From NCBI RefSeq assembly GCF_001570425.1, contig NZ_BCSX01000029.1, positions 1 to 58,522 of the forward strand: a stretch of DNA of 58,522 nt, read 5' to 3'. The notes beneath the pieces were generated by a model. It made no database searches. It was not told the DNA's origin and was given only the letters and a program-made list of their open reading frames with translations. This stretch comes from Mycolicibacterium brisbanense. Lineage in GTDB: Bacteria > Actinomycetota > Actinomycetes > Mycobacteriales > Mycobacteriaceae. Both the position numbers and the translations under genes were made by a program. This document shows positions 53,535 to 58,522 of the stretch, one piece after another; the stretch's first letter is position 1, and each line of letters begins with the position of its first letter.

Positions 53535-53602
53535 GTAAGGGGCAGTTCCAATCTCGATACCGTCAAACCGCACGCATTCACAACCGGCAAGGAGAGTTGC
53601 AG

Positions 53603-53899
53603 ATGTCCCAGACAACCGAGTCCACGTCGCCGTCGCAGCGGACCGAACTGCTCGAAGAACTTCGCGAATCAGCCCGGGTGGGCCAGCACGCAGCGACGGA
53701 TGCATTGCGCAAGTTCAACCATGCGCTGGATGAGGCGATCCCTGAAGCCGTCCATCCGCTGCGGGCCAAGATCGTCGACGCGGCAATCGATCTGGCAAGC
53801 ACCCTGGCGGCCGCGCAGTACCAGTTTCACCGCAATCTGATCCAGACCGCCGATCGGGCCCTGGCGCGCCCCGGCCATGACGGAGATGGCGGGAAGTAG
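53603..53899 (+). CDS. Hypothetical 98-residue helical protein upstream of dosT-like gene
   Basis: I do not recognise this protein. The ATG at 53603 has AAGGAGAG 6 bp upstream. After a polar N-terminus (MSQTTESTSPSQ) the rest is predicted amphipathic helix: TELLEELRESARVGQHAATDALRKFNHALDEAIPEAVHPLRAKIVDAAIDLASTLAAAQYQF. This is reminiscent of gas-vesicle-free helical bundle or membrane-edge proteins, without a clear family. It stands right behind two strong DosR-type boxes and 121 bp before the kinase, so it is a likely hypoxia-induced small protein. Confidence 0.72.
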   Translation: MSQTTESTSPSQRTELLEELRESARVGQHAATDALRKFNHALDEAIPEAVHPLRAKIVDAAIDLASTLAAAQYQFHRNLIQTADRALARPGHDGDGGK

Positions 53900-53970
53900 C
53901 CCACCTGGATCCAGTAGAACCGTCGCCGCAGCGAACTCCGGGCGACGGGTGCGGTTTAACTGGAAACGAT

Positions 53971-53984
53971 CAAAACTAGTTTTG
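53971..53984. promoter_or_regulatory. Perfect 14-bp palindrome upstream of dosT-like gene
   Basis: CAAAACTAGTTTTG reads the same on both strands and lies 37 bp before the GTG start at 54021. AT-rich and isolated in a GC-rich region. It does not match the DosR pattern, so another regulator or a small hairpin is possible. Confidence 0.45.
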
Positions 53985-54020
53985 CTCGCCTTCACGATCA
54001 CTGAGTGGGACCATCATGTA

Positions 54021-55733
54021 GTGGCCGATGAGTCGGGCGCCGACAGCGCCGTGCATCCGCTCAGGAACACGCTGTCTCAACTGAGATTGCGGGAACTGCT
54101 CGTGGAGGTGCAGGACCGCGTCGAGCAGATCGTCGAAGGCCGTGACCGCCTCGACGGCCTACTCGATGCCATGCTGGTGGTCACGTCGGGTCTGGAGCTC
54201 GACGCGACTCTGCGCACCATCGTGCACACCGCGATCGAATTGGTCGATGCTCGCTACGGCGCTCTGGGTGTGCGCGGACGGGATCATGAACTGGTCGAGT
54301 TCATCTATGAGGGCATCGACGAAGCAATGCGCGAACGGATCGGGCATCTGCCGGAGGGACGTGGTGTGCTCGGGGTGCTGATCGACGAACCCAAACCCAT
54401 CCGGTTGGACAATATCGCCGATCACGTTGCATCCGTGGGCTTCCCACCGAACCACCCGCCGATGCGGACATTCTTGGGGGTCCCGGTCCGTATCCGCGAC
54501 GAGGTGTTCGGCAACCTCTACCTGACCGAGAAGGCCGGTGGCCAACCATTCAGTGAGGACGACGAGGTCCTCGTCCAAGCGTTGGCGGCCGCTGCCGGCA
54601 TCGCCATCGACAACGCACGCCTCTATGAGCAGTCCAAGGCCCGGCAATCTTGGATCGAAGCAACGCGCGACATCGGGACCGAGCTGTTGTCCGGCATTGA
54701 TCCAGCGACGGTCTTCCGGCTCGTGGCTGACGAAGCCAGAAAGCTCAGCGGTGCGGAACTAACACTGGTTGCCGTCCCTGACGATCCCGATGCGCCGCCC
54801 GATGAAGCGGACGAACTTGTTTTGGCGGCCACTTCGGGGGCTGGTCCGGCATCCGTGGCATCGGTCATTCCGGTCGCCGGATCGGTCATCGGCGACGCCT
54901 TCGTTCGACGACAAGCGGGGCGCTTCGACAGCATTGACATCTTGCCCGGAGACAAGCCGGCGACCGGTCCGGCACTCGTGTTGCCGTTGCACGCACCCGA
55001 GACAATCGCAGGGGTGCTGGTGGCGTTGCGTCAGGTGGGTGCCGAACCGTTCAGCGCGGAGCAACTCGACATGATGGGAGCTTTTGCCGATCAGGCTGCC
55101 CTCGCCTGGCAACTCGCGACGACGCAGCGACAAATGCGGGAGCTGGACATCTTGACCGACCGGGACCGGATCGCACGCGACCTGCATGACCACGTGATCC
55201 AGCGGTTGTTCGCGGTCGGGATGGCGCTACAAGGCACGATCCCGCGAGCGCGTGCTCCCGAAGTACGCCAACGACTCACCGAGTGCGTCGACGATCTCCA
55301 GGACGTGATCCAGGAGATTCGCACCGCCATCTTCGACTTGCACGGAATTGACTCCGGGATCACCCGGCTGCGTCAGCGGCTGGACGAAGCCATCGGAGGG
55401 TTCGCGGGTTCGGGAATCCGCACCACCATCCAGTATTCGGGTCCATTGTCCGTGGTCGATACGGTTTTGGCCGACCATGCCGAAGCCGTTGTCCGGGAGG
55501 CGGTGAGCAATGCTGTACGGCACGCTCAGGCCAGCACCCTGTCAGTCAACGTTGGGGTAGCCGACGAGCTGAGCATCGAAGTGGTGGACAACGGTTGCGG
55601 AATCGGTGACAACATCACAGGCAGCGGGTTGGTGAATTTGCGTCGCCGTGCCGAGGAGGCCGGCGGATCATTCATCGTGGAGGCTGTGCCCGGCGGCGGC
55701 ACCCGGCTCCGGTGGACGGCCCCGCTCCCGTAA
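54021..55733 (+). CDS. dosT: DosT-like haem sensor histidine kinase
   Basis: 570-residue kinase from the GTG at 54021; the homologous part begins HPLRNTLSQLRLRELLVEVQDRVEQIVEG as in M. tuberculosis DosS/DosT. GAF-A (about 55-200) holds the haem ligand His145 in GFPPNHPPMRTFLGVPVRIR. At the gate position (Glu87 in DosS, Gly85 in DosT) it has Gly83 in YGALGVRG, so it is of the DosT, oxygen-sensing type. GAF-B follows. The HisKA_3 phospho-acceptor is His389 in DRIARDLHDHVIQRLF. The ATPase domain has EAVVREAVSNAVRHAQAS and DNGCGIGDNITGSGLVNLR. Without oxygen it would phosphorylate DosR. No response regulator gene is in the window. Confidence 0.94.
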   Translation: MADESGADSAVHPLRNTLSQLRLRELLVEVQDRVEQIVEGRDRLDGLLDAMLVVTSGLELDATLRTIVHTAIELVDARYGALGVRGRDHELVEFIYEGIDEAMRERIGHLPEGRGVLGVLIDEPKPIRLDNIADHVASVGFPPNHPPMRTFLGVPVRIRDEVFGNLYLTEKAGGQPFSEDDEVLVQALAAAAGIAIDNARLYEQSKARQSWIEATRDIGTELLSGIDPATVFRLVADEARKLSGAELTLVAVPDDPDAPPDEADELVLAATSGAGPASVASVIPVAGSVIGDAFVRRQAGRFDSIDILPGDKPATGPALVLPLHAPETIAGVLVALRQVGAEPFSAEQLDMMGAFADQAALAWQLATTQRQMRELDILTDRDRIARDLHDHVIQRLFAVGMALQGTIPRARAPEVRQRLTECVDDLQDVIQEIRTAIFDLHGIDSGITRLRQRLDEAIGGFAGSGIRTTIQYSGPLSVVDTVLADHAEAVVREAVSNAVRHAQASTLSVNVGVADELSIEVVDNGCGIGDNITGSGLVNLRRRAEEAGGSFIVEAVPGGGTRLRWTAPLP

Positions 55734-55758
55734 TCGATCGGCCTTCGACTAACTCGCG

Positions 55759-56223
55759 TCAGGCTGCTCGCGGGAGATCAGGTGTTGAGCTGACAGCCGG
55801 TGAAATCGTAGGCTTCGGGCGGGCGATCCAGCCGGCGTAGGTCAGGTAGACGCCTATCGCAATGAAGACGGCGAATACTACGCGCCAAAGATTTTCTGCA
55901 CCGATGGTCCGGTTGGCGATGGCTATGAAGAAGTCGGGAAATGCCATGAGCAGGATGCCCCGTATCACCATGATCCATCCCAGCATGGACACGATAATTG
56001 CAGTGAGCCCTCGCCAGTACGGATGCAGCGCGACGACGGTGATTCCCGCCATCAACACGAAAGCACCTGTTACCCAGGGCCATACAGCGCTCGCGCCAAA
56101 CTCCGTCAAGAGCACGCGCATGTTGGCCGCGCGCGCAACCACCGTTGCCGACACGATGGCGAAGAACGGACCGAGTACCCGGGCGAATGCGCGGGTCGCG
56201 GTCGATTGAGTCACTGTGCTCAT
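55759..56223 (-). CDS. Four-helix membrane protein, hypothetical
   Basis: 154-residue integral membrane protein with four predicted membrane segments: VLGPFFAIVSATVVARA, WVTGAFVLMAGITVVAL, LTAIIVSMLGWIMVIRGILLMAF and LWRVVFAVFIAIGVYLTYAGWI. The second of two adjacent ATGs (56223) is preferred, with GGAGGT 5 bp upstream. No known transport motif is present. It is convergent with the dosT-like gene and lies 136 bp from the DosR-type boxes at 56359, which could control it. Function unknown. Confidence 0.82.
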   Translation of the reverse strand: MSTVTQSTATRAFARVLGPFFAIVSATVVARAANMRVLLTEFGASAVWPWVTGAFVLMAGITVVALHPYWRGLTAIIVSMLGWIMVIRGILLMAFPDFFIAIANRTIGAENLWRVVFAVFIAIGVYLTYAGWIARPKPTISPAVSSTPDLPRAA

Positions 56224-56358
56224 CATCTACCTCCAGTTCGGGGCCAAACCGTATTGCGGCCGGCGTGACGTCAACATGTCGCGGGATCGTTAAGACCCCA
56301 TGGTCTATCTCAGCACCGGCATCGCTCATCGCCCAGAGGCCAAGGGGCTTTGAAAGGT

Positions 56359-56428
56359 GGGGCTTTTGGCCAGATTTGGTGTGCTGTGGAACCATCACAC
56401 AGCGATCTGCAAATCCGGCCAAAGGCCC
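56359..56428. promoter_or_regulatory. Two DosR-type boxes in a gene-free region
   Basis: GGGGCTTTTGGCCAG (56359-56373, plus) and GGGCCTTTGGCCGGA (56414-56428, minus strand). They are 136 bp from the membrane protein (minus) and 350 bp from the FHA gene (plus). The rest of 56224-56777 has no convincing gene; several short frames look random. Confidence 0.62.
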
Positions 56429-56777
56429 AGCGGTACCGAAGCTACGTTGACCGTTTGGCTTCGAAACCCGTTGTCCCCGTCGTCAGTTGGTACATTCAGC
56501 TGCGGCCCCTTGCTCTGGACGACTCTGCATTTGCCCAAATCCATACGGCGCCAGACATTCGGGCCTGTCGACGCCGGGATTTGCGACTGTGACGAATGGT
56601 CACTCATGTCGGGACCAAAGCCTCTTCAATCCGCAGCATCGCAAACTTTACTGTGAGGTGGCACTCGGCCACTGACGCGCGTTTTGGCCTGTGACCCACT
56701 ATCTGGCGTCGCGGTCCTGAGCTTTGGTTCGCACAGCCGTAGCTCAGCGACCGGTACCAGCCGAGAAGGGATCCGAC

Positions 56778-57224
56778 ATGGATCATGCGACGCGTGAGAT
56801 CGACCACTGGGATAGTGGCGGACCGACGACGACCAGTTTCCATACCGCGGCCACTGACGGACGGCAGCGTTCGAGCCCATCCTATGGGTCAGCGCTCTGG
56901 AGATGCGATGAGCCACGGCTAGACTGCGCGGTCGTGGTGATCAAGCGAGGACCGAACGCCGGATTGCGATTTGCGCTCAAGGGGTCCGTCACCTCAGCGG
57001 GTCGCCATCCCCGCAGTGACATCTTCCTCGATGACGTCACGGTGAGCCGCCTCCACGCCGAGTTCCGCCGAGAGAACGACCAGTACCAGCTGGTGGATAC
57101 CGGTAGCCTCAACGGCACCTATGTCAACCATGAGCCGGTTCAGTCGGTGGCGCTGGTCAACGGTGACGACATCCAGATCGGCAAGTTCCATTTGGTGTTC
57201 CTCACCAAACCACCGGCGAGGTGA
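56778..57224 (+). CDS. FHA domain protein, GarA paralogue
   Basis: 148-residue protein from the ATG at 56778 (AGAAGGGA 6 bp upstream). The C-terminal FHA domain is very close to GarA: VVIKRGPNAGLRFALKG, SAGRHPRSDIFLDDVTVSRLHAEFRREN and DTGSLNGTYVNHEPV contain the phosphothreonine-binding Gly-Arg, Ser-x-x-His and Asn. The N-terminal tail has PTTTSF (Thr17-19), recalling the ETTSVF phospho-site of GarA that Ser/Thr kinases PknB and PknG modify to switch it off. GarA inhibits 2-oxoglutarate dehydrogenase and activates glutamate synthase. This copy near dosT would be a second, perhaps hypoxia-specific, metabolic switch. Confidence 0.88.
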   Translation: MDHATREIDHWDSGGPTTTSFHTAATDGRQRSSPSYGSALWRCDEPRLDCAVVVIKRGPNAGLRFALKGSVTSAGRHPRSDIFLDDVTVSRLHAEFRRENDQYQLVDTGSLNGTYVNHEPVQSVALVNGDDIQIGKFHLVFLTKPPAR

Positions 57225-57263
57225 ACAGACCGGCGGCTGTGACCAGCATCGAATTGGGTGGCG

Positions 57264-58025
57264 ATGAATAACGATCGCGCTGTGCGGGCCTGGACCGCGG
57301 TGGCCATGCGTGCCCGGCGGGAGGCTTCCCCACTTTCTCCGCGGATCGCCTGCCTGGCGTGTGTCGAGGCGCTTGGTATAAGCGGTGCGGGTCTGTTGCT
57401 GACAACTAGTATGAAAGCGTTGGAGCCGGTGTGCGTCACCGACGGTCGTGCTGGCGAGGTGGAGGAGTTGCAGGCTCGCGTTGGCGAAGGTCCCGCCGTC
57501 GACGCCCTGGCGTCGGGACGCCCGATGCTGGTGGAGGACCTGTCGGCGACTGCCAGCAGACGCCAATGGCCGGTTTTTTCGGCCGAAGCGATTCGCCGCG
57601 GTGTGCAGTCCATGTTCAGCCTTCCGCTGGCGTTGGGGGCCATCCGGGTCGGTGTGCTCGACCTGGTTCACGAGGAACCGATCAGGCTCGACCACAATCA
57701 GCTGGTCGACGCATTGGTGTATGCCGACACCGCGCTGGTACTCACAATCGATGCCCGCAGCGGAATTACCGCGCCAGGAAGTGCGGAGAGCGGCGACGGG
57801 CAAGGACCAACACTGTGGCATGCCGAAGTGCACCAGGCCGCTGGAATGGTCTCCGTTCAACTGGGTATCGCGGTGCTCGACGCGCTGGTGAGGATGCGGG
57901 CCTACGCGTTCAGCCACGACCAAGCCCTCACCGAGGTAGCCCGTGCCGTCGTGGAGCGACGACTACGATTCCACCCCGACGACGCGACCCCGACACCCGA
58001 TCACGATATGGAGGGGCAACCATGA
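57264..58025 (+). CDS. GAF-ANTAR regulator
   Basis: 253-residue protein from the ATG at 57264 (a GTG at 57258 is possible). A GAF domain fills about residues 25-165 (CVEALGISGAGLLLTTSMKALEPVCVTDGRAGEVEELQARVGEGPAVDAL). A C-terminal ANTAR RNA-binding three-helix domain follows (HQAAGMVSVQLGIAVLDALVRMRAYAFSHDQALTEVARAVVERRLRF). ANTAR proteins bind paired hairpins in nascent RNA and prevent termination. The GAF domain would sense a small ligand. The stop overlaps the next GAF gene by 4 bp. No ANTAR hairpin target was identified nearby. Confidence 0.88.
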   Translation: MNNDRAVRAWTAVAMRARREASPLSPRIACLACVEALGISGAGLLLTTSMKALEPVCVTDGRAGEVEELQARVGEGPAVDALASGRPMLVEDLSATASRRQWPVFSAEAIRRGVQSMFSLPLALGAIRVGVLDLVHEEPIRLDHNQLVDALVYADTALVLTIDARSGITAPGSAESGDGQGPTLWHAEVHQAAGMVSVQLGIAVLDALVRMRAYAFSHDQALTEVARAVVERRLRFHPDDATPTPDHDMEGQP

Positions 58026-58432
58026 CCCGCCCTGAACTGTCGGTGGCGCGAGCCTTCGCCGACTTGGCCGATGCGTTGGTCGACGACTTCGATTTGATCG
58101 ATTTTCTGCACCTCGTCGCGGTGCGCAGTCAGCAGTCACTTGGCGTTGACGCCGTAGGGATATTGCTGGCCGACAATCACGGCGGCCTCAACGTCGTGGC
58201 AGCCTCCAGCGAGGCGGCCCGACTATTGGAGTTGTTCCAACTGCAAGCCGCCGAGGGGCCGTGCCTGGAGTGCTATCTGAGTGGTACTACGGTGAGCAGC
58301 CCGGACTTGGCGGCCGAGGCGCGGTGGCCCCGGTTCGTAACCCACGCGCTCAAGGCCGGTTATCGCGGTGTGCATGCGGTACCAATGCGGTTGCATGACA
58401 CAACCATCGGCGGTATTGACTGCGCTCGCTGA
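58022..58432 (+). CDS. GAF protein truncated by an insertion sequence
   Basis: 136-residue protein, overlapping the previous gene by ATGA. It is the GAF half of another GAF-ANTAR-type protein: LSVARAFADLADALVDDFDLIDFLHLVAVRSQQSLGVDAVGILLADNHGGLNVVAASSEAARLLELFQLQAAEGPCLECYLSG and HAVPMRLHDTTIGG are typical. The GAF sequence stops right after TTIGG, where relatives continue into the last strand and an ANTAR domain. The final residues (DCAR and the stop) come from the adjoining insertion sequence end. The truncated product may be non-functional. Confidence 0.8.
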   Translation: MTRPELSVARAFADLADALVDDFDLIDFLHLVAVRSQQSLGVDAVGILLADNHGGLNVVAASSEAARLLELFQLQAAEGPCLECYLSGTTVSSPDLAAEARWPRFVTHALKAGYRGVHAVPMRLHDTTIGGIDCAR

Positions 58433-58522
58433 ATTTCCCCACTGACGCTCATCGAAATTCCCCACCTGTGTGGCTCCGCCGAGAAGGGCGGGCCTCCCTC
58501 GATGCTGCTGGTGTCTGACGCC
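58417..58522. mobile_element. Left end of an IS21-like insertion sequence (partial)
   Basis: From 58417 two related units follow: 58417-58442 and 58443-58465, both starting TGAC with GCTC and ending in TTCCCCAC (GAATTTCCCCAC and GAAATTCCCCAC). Multiple terminal repeats containing this core are typical of IS21-family ends in actinobacteria. The element continues beyond the right edge, so istA/istB are not visible. It interrupts the GAF gene at 58417. Another IS family cannot be excluded. Confidence 0.6.

Noticed and set aside
56350..56656. Plus-strand frames of 80-99 codons between the membrane protein and FHA genes
   Set aside because: They run over the DosR-type boxes, lack ribosome binding sites and have no recognisable pattern.

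Overview
The window is high-GC actinobacterial DNA and looks like a fast-growing mycobacterium (Mycolicibacterium type). The gene order nrdH-nrdI-nrdE, FMN reductase, TetR, dinB2, SDR, TetR, cyp136, with ligB and cstA further along, is the order I recall for Mycobacterium tuberculosis Rv3051c to Rv3063. Further mycobacterial signs are a DosT-like haem sensor kinase, a GarA-like FHA protein, WS/DGAT wax ester/triacylglycerol synthases and many DosR-type binding sites. No database search was possible; family calls rest on motifs read in the translated sequence.

Layout. 1-435: promoter and 5' leader of an rRNA operon that runs off the left edge on the minus strand. 0.4-5 kb: class Ib ribonucleotide reductase operon nrdHIE (minus) with a paired NrdR box and a strong terminator. 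5-30 kb: mostly housekeeping and accessory metabolism. It holds translesion polymerase DinB2, an AAA ATPase, a lipoprotein alkaline phosphatase, CYP136 with its SDR/TetR partners, a stand-alone LeuA regulatory-domain protein, a TSUP permease, APH-like kinase, methyltransferase/HxlR pair, PoxB, SDR, a membrane SUOX-type molybdoenzyme, a YqeY-like protein, LigB, CstA with a nested YbdD-like protein, a bicupin and an arsenic operon (arsI/cadI, arsR, acr3, arsC).

30-57 kb: a dense hypoxia/dormancy island. I find twelve 15-bp sites resembling the DosR (DevR) box, nearly all in divergent or upstream intergenic regions. They flank an MgtA-type Mg2+ ATPase, a cytoplasmic group 3b NiFe hydrogenase (hyhBGSL plus protease), an SRPBCC protein, a WS/DGAT operon, a P1B-type ATPase fused to a hemerythrin domain, an Rv2629-like plus Ddn-like pair, and an eight- to nine-gene operon. 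That operon encodes an 86-residue unknown protein, an acetyl-CoA-synthetase-like enzyme, 2-oxoacid dehydrogenase E1alpha/E1beta/E2, an acyl carrier protein, an alpha/beta hydrolase, a second WS/DGAT and a DLH-like hydrolase. Further right are a DosT-like histidine kinase, a decayed antisense fragment of a second such kinase, a GarA paralogue, a GAF-ANTAR regulator and a GAF protein cut off by what looks like an IS21-type insertion sequence at the right edge.

How it fits together (inference): under low oxygen the DosT-like kinase would act through a DosR regulator encoded elsewhere. It would induce redox disposal (hydrogenase, deazaflavin reductase), metal handling (Mg2+ ATPase, Fe/Ni-type P1B ATPase) and a carbon-flow module that makes acyl-CoA and stores acyl groups as neutral lipid. 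The most novel-looking part is the translationally coupled AcsA-E1-E2-ACP-hydrolase-WS/DGAT operon at 44264-53067.
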